The notes under the pieces were generated by a model. That model worked only from the letters and a program-made list of their open reading frames with translations, had not been told where the DNA came from and made no database searches. Made by a program: the position numbers and the translations under genes. Source: Pyrus communis (lineage: Eukaryota > Streptophyta > Magnoliopsida > Rosales > Rosaceae). From it: 64,000 bases of DNA. Numbering within the stretch: the first letter of the stretch is position 1; each line of letters begins with the position of its first letter. Positions 42,407 through 53,845 of this stretch are shown here, one piece after another. The stretch is from positions 12,728,088 to 12,792,087 of the forward strand of contig NC_084811.1 of NCBI RefSeq assembly GCF_963583255.1, written 5' to 3'.

Positions 42407-44113
42407 TTAAGCAATTTCATCCTGCTTGAGCATATAATCATCGTATGGCCGGCTGCCACCAGCATCTCGCATAGCCTTCCTATTAAGTTCATCAACCATG
42501 CACATATAGTTCAGACCAATGAGAAGCTCTGTAATTGCATCTTCAGTTTTAGCCTGACTTGCAAAGTAGAGGGTCTGGACCAGAAGCACATTTGTCTTGG
42601 AAACTTTCTGCTGCTTCACAATATTGTGGTCAGAATGCCACCGTATCATGTTATGGGCGAGTGGAGCAAGCCATCCCAAGATCTGCTCCATTGCTCGATT
42701 CCACTCGCCTGCAAGGGCAGGATTATACACAGATGAGCCCATAGTTTTGGCATATGACTTTAGTCTAGCTCTCAGAGCAGCTCTTATGGTTGTGGTCAAC
42801 ATATTGTAAAGATTAGATCTTTCATCAAGGCTGATCAAGTGAGGTGATGAAGCTATCTTTTCAATCAAAACTATCACATATGCGTAATGGAGAGCTAGAG
42901 CAGCATCGCCAAGGGTAGAAGGTGGAGCATTTAATAGTGTGCATTTTGAACTGAACAGGGACAGTTTAGAATAGATGCCGTGGCTGAAAGATTGAGATCC
43001 CATATGTGTGTACTTTAAGTCATCAAAATGTTTGATACTGGTACTTCTCAAACTCATAGAACCACCCATATCTGGCTTGCAGCTCTCAAGAACAGGAGAA
43101 TTGCTTCCACCCGTCATACATTCTTTAAAAGGCCGAACATGAGCAAACCGTTTGGCTTTTAGTTGGGAAAAACTTCCATGGTGGATGGATGACTGGTGAT
43201 GAGTTTGCCACTGCTTGTTTGTTCTATTCTTGCCAGCATTAAACCTCGGCTTTGTAAGCGACCTCCCAAGAGGTTCAGAATATAACCCACATGGATTACC
43301 ATCAGATGGATGAACGGAAGAGTGCATAAGAGCAGAAAATGAATGACTGTGGGAAAGACAAACAGAATTGATAACTTCAGAGCTATCCATTCCCTCTCCC
43401 AAAGCCATTTGATTAAATCCAAAGACCAGCTTTATCCTCTCTAACATTGTGAAAAGGGATCTTGCCAAAAGTCGGACAATGTAATCATACGTTCTACTCC
43501 ATGGAGATATATCTTGTAAAATTTTCACTACTTGACGCCGCCACATTACCTTCTGTTGAAACTCAAGCAATTTTACCCGATTTACTTCAGGATTAGCACG
43601 CATTCTCCTCAGAGTTTGCTCAAGCTCTGCCAGCACTTCCAGCTCCTGCGATAATTGCATTGTAACTTCAACAAATTTCTCCATTTTCTTCACTTTCCTC
43701 TCCATTTTGCTCCACCTGTAAGCCCATCCAAGCCACTGAAAACCATTCTCGACAGGGTCCTCGAAAATTTCTTCAAAACGGTGATACACAGGGTCAGTGC
43801 ACTTCTTCCCAAGCCTGACGACAGACATTGCCAGATATCCCAAATCCTCAATTATCTCATTCAGTGCAAGTTCCATCAAGTAATCATCGTTGTCAGACAC
43901 GAGCCTTCTGACCCCAATCAAGTTAACAATCTCTTCCCTCAACCTAAGCATCTCATTCTCACTCACACTATTCCATAAATTAACCATCTTTAACATCAAC
44001 CCCGCAATTTTAAATGCCAGAATTCCAATCACCGGCTTGTCAGCCTCCGCCAAACGACTCCATGAGAACCTCAAACTACCAAACCAGGACCCAGACACTA
44101 TCTCACCCCCCAT
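42407..44113 (-). CDS. DUF3475/DUF668 protein, PSI/ACRE137-like
   Basis: A single uninterrupted frame of 568 residues. The DUF3475 region lies near residues 28-84 (VIGILAFKIAGLMLKMVNLW ... LRLREEI), followed by a charged helical section, probably coiled coil (about 135-190, KMERKVKKMEKF and LAELEQTLRRM). A Ser/His-rich variable linker spans about 240-395, and DUF668 about 399-485 (LGDAALALHYAYVIVLIEKI, LPPxIRAALRARL-like). Relatives include Arabidopsis PSK SIMULATOR proteins, which promote growth, and the tobacco Avr9/Cf-9 rapidly elicited protein 137. The intronless coding region fits the shorter subgroup of the family. Length is normal and no key segment is missing. The start follows a MGG N-terminus, which in PSI proteins can be lipid-modified; here the Ser is at position 7, not 6, so myristoylation is uncertain. 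Confidence 0.92.
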   Translation of the reverse strand: MGGEIVSGSWFGSLRFSWSRLAEADKPVIGILAFKIAGLMLKMVNLWNSVSENEMLRLREEIVNLIGVRRLVSDNDDYLMELALNEIIEDLGYLAMSVVRLGKKCTDPVYHRFEEIFEDPVENGFQWLGWAYRWSKMERKVKKMEKFVEVTMQLSQELEVLAELEQTLRRMRANPEVNRVKLLEFQQKVMWRRQVVKILQDISPWSRTYDYIVRLLARSLFTMLERIKLVFGFNQMALGEGMDSSEVINSVCLSHSHSFSALMHSSVHPSDGNPCGLYSEPLGRSLTKPRFNAGKNRTNKQWQTHHQSSIHHGSFSQLKAKRFAHVRPFKECMTGGSNSPVLESCKPDMGGSMSLRSTSIKHFDDLKYTHMGSQSFSHGIYSKLSLFSSKCTLLNAPPSTLGDAALALHYAYVIVLIEKIASSPHLISLDERSNLYNMLTTTIRAALRARLKSYAKTMGSSVYNPALAGEWNRAMEQILGWLAPLAHNMIRWHSDHNIVKQQKVSKTNVLLVQTLYFASQAKTEDAITELLIGLNYMCMVDELNRKAMRDAGGSRPYDDYMLKQDEIA

Positions 44114-44147
44114 TTAAGCACATACACCGCAAAGTGCGAAACTAACC

Positions 44148-44541
44148 CTAAACAGAAACCTCAGTAGATCCCTTTCCTGTCACAGAACAAGAAGTACAAC
44201 TATATTATATTGTTAAACAAAAAACAAAATCACAATTTCTTGACCCCCGAAAAAACACAGGAATTTCATGGAATTAACCCTAAGTCCCAAAATATATCTT
44301 AGCTCAATAGTAAAACCATACACATGGCTCTAACCCTTCATTTGGTTGCTCGGAAAGACATTAAATACCCAAAAATCAAATAAAGAAATTGATAATTTCC
44401 CGGGTCCAAAACACAAGAATGACAACATTTTCTTACCAACCAAACAGCCCTCACAGATTCAAACAACAATACACTAACACAAGCATATACACTGGTACTA
44501 ACGCTGTGCATACATACAGTTACAGTAGGAAGAACACTCAC
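44148..44541 (-). other. Probable 5'-UTR intron of the DUF668 gene
   Basis: On the coding strand GTGAGT begins at 44541, and a pyrimidine-rich acceptor (TTTCTGTTTAG) ends at 44148, 34 bases before the ATG. The 394 bases between are AT-rich and hold several upstream ATGs that splicing would remove. The upstream exon would begin somewhere within 44542-44760, which is pyrimidine/GC-rich. This is inferred from splice motifs only. Confidence 0.5.
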
Positions 44542-44759
44542 CGTTTTACTCGAACAAGGTGGAAGCTTGACATTGATCTGAAGCGCAGAATTAAACAAAC
44601 ATAGCTGAGCTATAGAAAGAGAGGAAGGAGGAGGAAGGTTTGGGGGTTTGGGGGTTGGAGTGGGAGGGAGAGCGTAGGTTTTGACCGTACGCGCGACCTG
44701 CGTACAAATAGCCGCGCCCGCAACGCGGAGAAAAACAAGCGAGACAAAGCTCAAGTCGA

Positions 44760-45095
44760 AAACAGTCCGAAACGAGTCGTGACCGGTCCAATCGAGGTGA
44801 GAAACAGGATTCCCTTGGGGAATACCACCAATGGTCCATTTTTTCCATTTTTAGTATTATTTTTGTAAGAGCAATTCCACACTTAAATACTCCGTACGCT
44901 AGAGGCAATTTAATTCCTTCAAATGGACGGTAATTATTTTTAGTGAACAGTACTTGCTTAAGTGTACTTTTATTTCTAAATTGAATAGCCTAGAATATTA
45001 GTATTAAAATATTACTACTAACAAGATAATTTTATTTTTAATTTTGAATAATAATAAAAGATTGGTTGAAAGTATTTGAAAATATTGAAATATGG
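44760..45095. other. Promoter-side flank of the DUF668 gene, no clear element
   Basis: The sequence passes from mixed composition to AT-rich (44920-45060). I see no clear TATA box at a fitting distance from the predicted leader exon and no other gene. Confidence 0.35.
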
Positions 45096-45210
45096 TGTTA
45101 TGTCACATCTCAGCCCAGGCCCCCACCACATCCCGGGCTCGACTCCACCGTAGCACGATATTGTCCACTTTGGGCCCTGACCACGCCCTCACGGTTTTGT
45201 TTCTGGAAAC

Positions 45211-45331
45211 TCACGCGAGCAGAACTTCCCAATGGGTCGCCCATCCTATGAATGCTCTGGCCCCCTTTCTCGCTTAACTTCAGAGTTTGTACAGAACCCG
45301 ATGCCAGTGAGCTCCCAAAAGGCATCGTGCT
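45211..45331 (-). ncRNA. 5S rRNA-derived Pol III region in the Cassandra 3' LTR
   Basis: On the minus strand the order matches plant 5S rRNA: a GGAGCTCACTGG..CGGGTTC start, then AACTCTGAAGTTAAGCGAG (box A region, about 45268-45286), then AGGATGGGCGACCCATTGGG (box C region) and AAGTTCTGC. The block is about 120 bases, like 5S rRNA. It is a retrotransposon part and not a ribosomal gene. In known Cassandra elements this region is transcribed by Pol III. Confidence 0.85.
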
Positions 45332-45580
45332 AGGTAGAGATGAGAATATACATATAAGGCATAGATCATCCTCACCCCTGGACGATGTGAGATCTTACAA
45401 TCCACCCACCTTAGGGGTCCGACGTCCTCGTCGACACACATCCAGCTAAGGATTGGCTCTGATACCAAATTGTCACATCCTGGCCAGGGCCCCCACCACA
45501 TCCCGGGCTCGACTCCACCATAGTACGATATTGTCCGCTTTGGGCCCCGACCACGCCCTCACGGTTTTGTTTCTGGGAAC

Positions 45581-45701
45581 TCACGCGAGCAGAACTTCCC
45601 AATGAGTCGCTCATCCTGAGAATGCTATAGCCCCCTTTCTTACTTAACTTCAGAGTTCGTACGGAACCCGAAGCTAGTGAGCTCCCAAAATGCCTCGTAC
45701 T
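45581..45701 (-). ncRNA. 5S rRNA-derived Pol III region in the Cassandra 5' LTR
   Basis: This has the same layout as in the other LTR, but the box A region reads AAGTTAAGTAAG and box C reads AGGATGAGCGACTCATTGGG. Box elements are therefore more mutated here than in the 3' LTR. Confidence 0.8.
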
Positions 45702-45774
45702 AGGTAGAGATGAAAATATACATATAAGGCATAGAGGATCCTCACCCCTAGGCAATGTGGGATCTTACATGTTA

Positions 45775-45984
45775 AGTGGAAGAACATAGTTAGGTATTTA
45801 TAGAAAAAAATATATATAATTAATTTTTTTCCTTTTTTTGTATTTTAATTATTTTTTTGGATTTTTAATTATTTTTATATAACTTTTTATAATTTTTTAA
45901 TTGTGGCTGACGTTAGCCTTGCATCACATAGCCTAAGGCCTGGCCCTGTCGATTTCTGCCTAGGGGAACAACAAGGAGCTCAGT

Positions 45985-46020
<36 letters not shown>

Positions 46021-46916
46021 AAACGATATTACCTACACTAGGAGGTAAGGGAGTGGGCAGCTAGAGGGGTTTTTGGGTGGGGAAAGGGATTTAATTGACT
46101 ATACCCCAAGGGATTTTTTTGGGCCAGTGCTCAAAGAGAGTTTGGATATTTTTTAACAAACAATATAATTTACTCTAAGACCATATTCAACCCTTTGAAT
46201 TTTAGGTTTTAAACTAACCCAATTCTTCTCAAATGGTTGCGCTTAAAATAAGTTTTGAGTTAAAACCTAAAATTTGAGCAAATATAACCCATAATTTAAA
46301 CTAGGAATAAAATTGCATGCATTAGCATTCCTAAACAACTCTTATATTAAAGATCAAAGGCTTATTCTTAAATCATTGAATGTGGCCACAATTCTTAAAC
46401 AATTGAATGTGCCCACAATATCAATAACCGAAGGATAAGTTGAACAACCTAAAGACACGAAAATACGTATCCAATATTTAGATACTTGATGTCATCTTTT
46501 ATTCTATGATCCTAACATGTCCTTATTTTTTATGAGGAAAAAAATAAAAACATGAATGTTATTTATATAATAATGTGACATTGTCAAGGCAAATTAAGTA
46601 TATTTTTGGATGATTTGGTTGGTGGGTTGATAGGGACGTGTAGTTGCGAGTGGCTGTTCTTGGACATGGGTGGTTTGTGGTTGGCAAGAGCATTGGGAAT
46701 TTCACTGTGGGGTTGCGTTGGGCCGCCAGTGATCGAGGCCAACAACAACAAAGAAGAAACAAAGAAAGGGTGTTTTGCTTTTGATGAATGTTGAATGTTT
46801 TTGTTTGTGTTAGTTTGCTAGTTTTGTTGTTAGTGAATTGTGTTTGGGGTATTTCCAGGCGCATATACTTGTCACCTAAGACAAAATTTGATTAACTTTC
46901 CTCTTCTAAATTGGAG
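45775..46916. other. Intergenic with long poly-T, no gene
   Basis: This holds a T-run of about 28 at 45989-46016 after 'cctaaggcctggccctgtc' (45931-45949), a phrase like decayed hAT termini. The rest is AT-rich. The small frames at 46559-46864 and 46606-46794 overlap on opposite strands and show no family motif. Confidence 0.4.
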
Positions 46917-46925
46917 ATATTATAA

Positions 46926-47148
46926 GGATGAGGATCTTTTTCAGATCCTCTTTGTGAGGATTTCGGGGATCACGTCATCGTGTATGTTCATTGTACATCG
47001 TGCGGACAGTTTTCATTAGGTAATGTTTGTGTTGAATTTTAAATAAAAAAATTCAAAATGATTTATAGCCGCAGAATGATAGATGAATGAAAAAGATGAA
47101 GTGATTCCCACAATCCTCACAAAGAGGATCCATATAGGATCCCATTCC
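46926..47148. mobile_element. MITE with about 45-bp TIRs (TSD ATATTATAA)
   Basis: The 223-bp element starts GGATGAGGATC, and its right end reverse-complements to GGAATGGGATC. The TIR interior shares GATCCTCTTTGTGAGGATT. It is flanked by ATATTATAA at 46917-46925 and 47149-47157; the identity extends three further bases (GGA). A 9-bp TSD suggests MULE-type mobilisation. Confidence 0.75.
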
Positions 47149-47157
47149 ATATTATAA

Positions 47158-48120
47158 GGAGAGGGTGTGAAATGGATTTTAGAGAGAGAGACTTCTCATA
47201 TCAGATGGTACATTTGTTTTGTTTCGCACTTGGTTAATGAGGGATAATCGACTGAATTTAAAGTTTAAGGAGAAATTGACAACGCCTTATAAGTTTAAGA
47301 TGAAAATCAGCAAATACTTCTTTTAAAAAAACACAAGCTTTGTCGCGATTTGAGAAGCTTCGACCCTTCTTTCATAAGCCTTTCCCCTAAGTTTTATTGT
47401 TTTGGTACTCTTAGCATGGTTCTTAGTTGAAGCACCATACCAACTATCCCTTTCTCAAGGAATCAACCCATAACCATAGCTTGAGGAAGCTCAGTTTAAA
47501 ACACAACATTCTTTGTTTGAAGTGATGCGTTTGACCTTGTTTTACACTTATATGTATGATTTGATTTACCTTTTTACATTTCCAAATTGTGTAAAGTCCA
47601 TATTATTTAGTTTTCTTTTTGCGTCATCATCATTGATTGATTGCACTTCTCTGGCGAGACAACAGCAAAAGCAAGGGTTACAGAAGATCTTGCAGTGGAG
47701 CGAGTTTCCAATCGGATCCATCATTTCTCTCATCTCATTGCAACTATGTACTCCATATCGCCATTTCAAATAGTGCTCTCACATCTGTATGATGTTGCCA
47801 TCGTCTCTCTCCTAGGTCTTCTTCGCCATCATCTCTCTCCTAGGTCTTCTTCCTTAGGCTTTTCTTGCTTCTCGAATTGAATCTACGGCCCCAAATCCTC
47901 TTCATTATCTACAAACATCCATGTTGATATATAGTTTCTAGTGAAAACATAAATTAACCACATTGAATAGGAGAACAACACATGGAATTTTATCTTAATA
48001 TGACAATTTTATCCTTAACATTGTGAGCAAACCACACTAGAGCTCAAAGGGCTAAGTACTTTCCTGCTTTATAAGTCTTGGGGCTTCGGTCCCATACACA
48101 AATCAAGGTGTTCCTTGGGC
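47158..48120. other. Intergenic, no gene supported
   Basis: The frames at 47513-47880 overlap on both strands and include a 29-bp tandem duplication ('catcgtctctctcctaggtc', near 47799-47856). No motif or splice structure is convincing. Confidence 0.4.
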
Positions 48121-48125
48121 CCATG

Positions 48126-49360
48126 TGTTAGAAGTACGCCCATAAAGCCACTCATTTTATGCAATAACTTTTGAAATACTTATGTTAAACTATTTATTTA
48201 GTTTAATGGAAGAGCCATATTTATTGTTAATCACTACTTGATGTATTATGTGTTTAATCAATAATGCAATCCAAGGAATGTAATCAACCCGAGAGATAAG
48301 TAATCTAAGTATGTTAGATCAATAAGACATTTCTCTTATGTTCAATCCCAAACATTTGTAGCCATAGGATTGTCAATTAGGCATTGACAATCCGCTAAGG
48401 CTAATATGTGTGATGTCAACTCAATTAAGTGTATGACTTGTCTCAAGTTAGTAGCGTTGGACACTAAGATAAACACATAGGTGCTCAAAAGGTTGTTGAG
48501 TACACTGAACAATGATCAACAAAGAGTTCTAACAAATATTTCATGTAAGAACTTATAAGTTGCAATTAAATAGTTTAACTATGCGATTTAGTGGGCGATT
48601 ACAACTAAATAGTTTAATTGTGCATAGTTAAGATTAATTAATTAGTTAATTAATCATACGAAGAATTTCTTATTGCACATTAAGTTAGCTTCGGGTTTCA
48701 TGGCCAAAATGAATTTTGGCTTATAAGACCTATTATGCTAAAGTTGTATGACAACTTAAACAAAATGGACAATTAGCCCAATGACTAGAGGGAGGCCGTT
48801 TATGCAAGGAGGGAAGGCTTAATTTCAAGTTTGCCACTCACTTGTGAGTGAGTATAAAAGTGAAGTTTGAGCTTTAACCTCATTCAGGTTTTTTTGAGAC
48901 AAATAGTAAAACATTTTCTCTCTTTTCTAAGGAGGGCGGCCACCTAGAGGAAGTATAACTAGAAATCTTTCTTCTTTTAAGTCATTCCATGTCCTCTTCA
49001 CATCTCACCTTGGTGTGGAAACTTAGAGACTTTTCAACCTTTGAAGCTTTGGAGATCATTTTCACCAAATCCTTATAAAGCAAGGAGCTAAGAGACAAGG
49101 AGGAAGGAAACATCCAAGGAGCTAAGAGTGAACTTGAAGGTTACCCATTTCCATGATAAATTTGTGAACACAAGGATGGGCTTCAAGAGTATGAAAGTTC
49201 AAATCCTTCTATTTGACTTTGTAAAGAATCTTGGTTCACCATTCACTAGGCTTTGAATTTCATGGGAATTAGAATAGTTTTTGAGTTCTTGCCTGCTTTA
49301 ATAGTTATTTTGTATGCTTGTATACTCAAATGCTCTTAGTAAGTCAAAAGTTTTCCTTCA
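48126..49360 (+). mobile_element. Copia-type solo LTR (TSD CCATG)
   Basis: The 1235-bp LTR starts TGTTAGAAGTACGCCC and ends AAGTTTTCCTTCA, flanked by CCATG at 48121-48125 and 49361-49365. It shares blocks with the minus-strand LTR at 51241-55030 ('ttggttcaccat', 'caagtttgccactcac', 'ttcgggttt'). No internal sequence follows, so it is a solo LTR. Confidence 0.85.
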
Positions 49361-49365
49361 CCATG

Positions 49366-50220
49366 ATATCCCACTGCTGCCACTATTTTTTCAAGGCCCA
49401 AGAAGGCAGGGGTCAATTGTTCGAAGTTTCCTTTAGGTGTCTCGCACTCTAGTGCCACTACGTGCCAGAGTCCTCCCATGGACTTCCTATATCTATATGT
49501 GGGGATTGGTCTGCATCATGCTAGCTGAACATAGCGATCTGCCTAGTATGGCATGCAAACTCACCTCCCAACTAACTGGGAGGATAATTTCTCCTATAAA
49601 TAGCCAAGTCCAATATAGAAATCGGTTATCACCACTTACTACTTAGAATTCTCTATGCTCTAGTTTCTCTTAAACTTGTTTGATTTAGGCATCGAAGGCC
49701 CTTGGCGGATGCCCTCCCCTTTTTTCTTTGGTGTTAGTCAATTAGGCTAAGGGAGTTTCGTGTTTTGTAGGTGTGATTTCATTAATTCAATCCTAGACGA
49801 AATTTGCATCAGAAGATTGATACTCCAACTATTTATGTAAAACGTTTTTGGAAGCAAGAGTATATGGTACAACTAATGAAAGCTTTGCATTCTTGATAGA
49901 CTATATAGTTGCCTTAGGGCCTTAGGATGACTATGGACCTTCGATTGGATTCAACACGAGCCTAGTGTTGGATCTCGGTCTAGGGATGGTGGTTAACTTT
50001 AATTACGCATTTAACCGAATTAAGGCATTTTTCCCTATTATGCGTTGGACTGAACTACTCCAGTTTGCATGCATATCAAATAAGACACGAAAGGAGTACT
50101 TTAGAGTAAAGAAGAGCTTATGCTCTTTTACACCACATTTGATTAAATCAAATTACAACCAAAATCAAATCTACACATTTTCATGGTTCAAACAATTTTG
50201 AGTGACGGCCAATCACATAG
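49366..50220 (+). other. LTR-like DNA with a TATA box, family uncertain
   Basis: TATAAATA lies at 49595-49602, followed by a leader with 'ggcatcgaaggcccttggcg' (49689). This resembles the U3-R region of some gypsy LTRs, where a similar phrase occurs. The copia solo LTR at 48126 inserted into the same DNA. No ends were found, and no gene. Confidence 0.35.
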
Positions 50221-51240
50221 CTCAATTATCATATGCTTAGGTTCATAATCACTTTTTCTTGAATTAGTCAAACACCTTAGCTAATTAAACTAGAATGCAG
50301 CAATGTCATTTGGTTTTAGTATGCTAAATGAAATGAAAATCTTATTCTCATTCAAAGAGGAAAACTTTTTTTTTTTTTTTTTTTTTTTTCCTTTAGCTAA
50401 TTTGGGCCAAAATGCAAAACACAAACTTTTGGGGCCATTATGTAGAAACACAAGAGTCCACGACTTCATGTAACTACAACTAAAACCCAAAAATTTCAAT
50501 AATTTAAAAAACTTCATTAAAGGAACAAAACAATTTGTTCTTTAGTCAATTTGGGCCTGTATGCAAAAACATAAACTTTTGGGTCAAAGTGCAAATACAC
50601 AAAAGTATCAAAACTTTATTTAATTGAAAGAAAACCCCAAAAAAACACCCTACTTGTTGAGGTGGCCAGATCTTGAAGAGAGTGTGTGTCAAAAATTCAA
50701 ATTTTTTTTAAGTGTGAGGAAAGAGAGGAAAGTGTGACAAGTGTAAAAGTACTAATCTAATCACACAAACCAACACAAACAAAGACTAAACAAAACTCAG
50801 TAATTTTGCGTCAAAACTTCCCAACTTTTTGTTCTTGCTATGAACATGAAAAACACAACAAGAACAATGAAGAACATTCATGAAAACCCATAAGAGCTTC
50901 ATGCAAATTTTCACCCAAAGACACCCAAAACTATCTTAAAAAAAAGGGGTTTAACTTATTAACATACTAGGGTACTTAGGTTCCTAATGTCACTTTCAAA
51001 CTCTTTTAATCCACCCATGGATTTGGCCGAATTTCCCCAAACAAAAGGCTCCAACTTTTAGTTCCAAAACTTATGCTCATTTGAACTACATCTACAACTT
51101 TTGAGATGACAAATTTTCATGCAAAATTTACATTCAAGGAGGCAAGAATAAAGCTTGTAACTATTACAACATTCAAATCTTAAGCTATGAATAACAAAAC
51201 CCAAAAGGGTTCACCAACTAGACCTAGGCTCTTATACCAA
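50220..51240 (-). mobile_element. 5' internal region of a minus-strand copia-like element
   Basis: On the minus strand the LTR end at about 51241 is followed by TTGGTATAAGAGCCTAGG, a decayed PBS, and then by about 1 kb of untranslated-looking DNA with an A/T tract at 50366-50390. No gag frame is visible before the sequence becomes unrecognisable, so the element is truncated. Confidence 0.55.
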
Positions 51241-51397
51241 TCGAAGGAAAATATTTGACAAACTGAGTTCATTAAGCAACATAATGTATGCATTTAACAA
51301 TTAAATGGCGGAAGCATGCTTGTATGCACTTTAAATCAAAACTTAAACCATGAAATTCAAAGTCTAGTAGGATGGTGAACCAAGACTTCACCCAAAT

Positions 51398-52244
51398 TGA
51401 CACAATCTGATCCGGAATGTCCACTTGGACTCCGAATTGAGCTGTGTTGACCGACACCAAGAAGGTGACGAAGCCATTAAGTGTGGTGAAGTGGAAAAAT
51501 GTGAATAAATTTAAACCTAAAAATGACTAAATGCAAGAGTGCACATGTGAGCAAGAATGAACCCATTTCACACGTGATGTCAGAGCATAAGTAAAATAAG
51601 AATTATACTATTGGAAGTAGTCTCCAATATCAACATTTGCCAGGAGTCATCGTCGTCATAGAATTAAGCCACTAAATCCTGGAGGCGCAAAAAACAAGGG
51701 TGAGTGAGCTTGAAAATAAAGTATTGTAAAACTTTTTCGAAAACGTATAACCCCTCGCCGTAAAACAAGTATAGTTTCCAAATATATATACTACATATAG
51801 TATGAACACACTTACCGTAAAATGAACATATAATATCAGGTGCTTATCGAAATATACTGACACACGAGTTCATGCAGAGGTATTCTGACATGAACATGAC
51901 TGGGTGTAATAATGATTTACGCTCTGGTACTATAATCACATAAAGACTGGCGCTATGCACGTCACATACGAGCCCTAATTACCTATAAAAATCTAGGATA
52001 GGACTGACACCTACAATGTATCCAAAGCGAGCGTATCGAAGCAATGTGAACATACACGTGAAGGTTGGGCCTGGCCCGGGCAAGTACTAGCACCATTGTA
52101 GCATGCACAATGAGCAGTTAACATAAAATCCCATAATAGTACGTTGTGCATCCTGAAGGATTTACAATGATTTCATAATTCACATCATTACGACATTACC
52201 TATAAACGTTAATTTAATTATGCAACGCATATAACATTCCTTAT

Positions 52245-52279
<35 letters not shown>

Positions 52280-53845
52280 AAACTAAATAAATATATATTA
52301 TTTAAAAAACAAAGACCCACTCATATTCATGTTGTCAGGTCATAGCTCGCCTCACGGACTCCAAAAATTCTTGTGATGTGTTTCACCTAGAAACAAAACC
52401 ATTTCTGTAAATATATAACATACTGATGTAAATTCATGTATTCGTACAAAGTACGGCTAATAAAGGAACTATTTAAAAAGATCGAATTTCGGAAAACGGA
52501 GGGCGGATTCGAATTTGGCACGTTGAGAAACCTAAGGAAGGACCTCAGGTTCCTCCACGCGTCACTGCACACCCTGCCACAAGGTGGATGTGCAATCTGT
52601 TAAGCACCGCAAGTGCCGAGCCTTCATGTGCCTGCGAGTACAACTGTATTCGTCTCCTTCACGAAATCTGCAGTTTTTGCAGGTTGCAGGGCTAACTTTC
52701 AAAGCTCAATTTGAGCTCATTTCTCAATCAAAATCAATGATTCAAAAACTTAAATGAAGTTAGAAATGCAAGGAATACGTCTATACCTATTTGAGGTCGA
52801 GTCGTGGCCGGAGTTGGTTGAGGGGATGGCCTAAAAGTGGTTTGATGTCATAGTCCAATTTCCAGAAATCTGGGGAAATTCGTCCCCGAGTTCATTTCGT
52901 GCTAAGCATTCACCAAAATTTGTATTCAAGGTCAAAATTGAATCCAACAACAAAAAGGGAAGTGATTTACGAGACCCCAAGGCTTACCTTGATTGGGAAA
53001 GTTAAGAATCTCTTCAGAAAAATATGGAAGTCTTAATCAGGGTTCGTGTTCGTAGTTCGAGGTCCTATTTCTAGGCTGGAAAGCTGATAAACCTCATTGA
53101 ATTGGAGAAATTAGGTGGTGGTGGTTTGATTTGCTGGTGTGATGAACCTCATAGAGAAACAAGAGAGTTTGAGAGGGAGGGCTTAAGAAAGATTACAGAA
53201 AAGAGGGGGGAAAGTGAGAAATATGAGAAAGATGAGAGAGTCCCCGAGAGTTCTGGAGGAATGGGACACGGGGACAAGGAAGGAATGGGGTGTAGGCCTT
53301 ACTTGGCACACAGCCCAAATCCACAAAAGGAAAACAAAAAAATATCTCTCAAAAACATGAATTTACCAAAACGCCCTTCCCACGTGTTTGTATCGTTGAA
53401 TACTTTGAGAATATATGTGTGTGTGTCTTTGGGTCAAGCCCAATCAATAATTAATTAAGCATGAGGCCTAATTAATAAAATAGTAATGTAGACGAACTTA
53501 CTTACCCACTTGCTTAAGGAACCTAATGAATAAGTCATTGATATTACAGTCTGCAGCCCGTAATACCGACAACTCATTGTTGTCTCGATAAATAAGTAAT
53601 AAATTCCTTATGGTAGAAAATTACCATTTTGCCCCTCGTTGGGAAATGTGCATAAATCATATGATTTACGCTCTTTCATGCTCACGTGTTAGTAAGAACA
53701 CGCACCACGTATAATATGTGCAAGGGAACAAAGAGTCATAAGGACTCAAATGTCCATGAAGGATTTCCACCTGTCAGGGGCATTTTCATAATTTCTCGAA
53801 GTTAGGCAATAAAATAAGTATAAATTCGGGATGAGGTGTCACACA
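51398..53845 (-). mobile_element. Solo LTR of the TGTGACA family (TSD CAAAT)
   Basis: On the minus strand it starts TGTGACACCTCATCCCG (53845) and ends CCGGATCAGATTGTGTCA (51398). It is flanked by perfect CAAAT at 51393-51397 and 53846-53850. The length is 2448 bases. The family islands are present: CGCC-type CCTCCAGG near 51680, the 'ggcgaggggttat' block at 51750, and GAGTGGGTC near 52315. It has no internal domain. Confidence 0.88.
52247..52277. repeat. (TA)n microsatellite
   Basis: About fifteen TA units lie beside the GAGTGGGTC island of this LTR, the same relative place as the (TA)n runs at 13390 and 30581. Confidence 0.85.

Larger units (their letters stand above)
45101..45769 (-). mobile_element. 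Cassandra TRIM retrotransposon, complete (TSD TGTTA)
   Basis: The 669-bp element is flanked by TGTTA at 45096-45100 and 45770-45774. It has two 299-bp LTRs (45101-45399 and 45471-45769), each TG...CA, around a 71-bp internal domain with no coding sequence. On the minus strand the domain starts with TGGTATCAGAGCC (PBS, 45455-45467) and ends with a purine-rich AAGGTGGGTGGAT. The LTRs differ at about 30 positions by eye, so the insertion is old. Each LTR holds a 5S rRNA-like region, the defining Cassandra trait. It depends on other elements' proteins for movement. Confidence 0.93.

Noticed and set aside
42404..44117. Plus-strand frames opposite the DUF668 gene
   Set aside because: They are shadows of the 568-codon gene, which carries clear family motifs on the minus strand.
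45211..45701. Two 5S rRNA-like blocks as ribosomal genes
   Set aside because: They sit inside the LTRs of a Cassandra TRIM, are diverged from 5S rRNA and from each other, and are not in a 5S array.
47513..47880. Overlapping 60-86 codon frames
   Set aside because: No motif, frames overlap on both strands, and a short tandem duplication runs through them.
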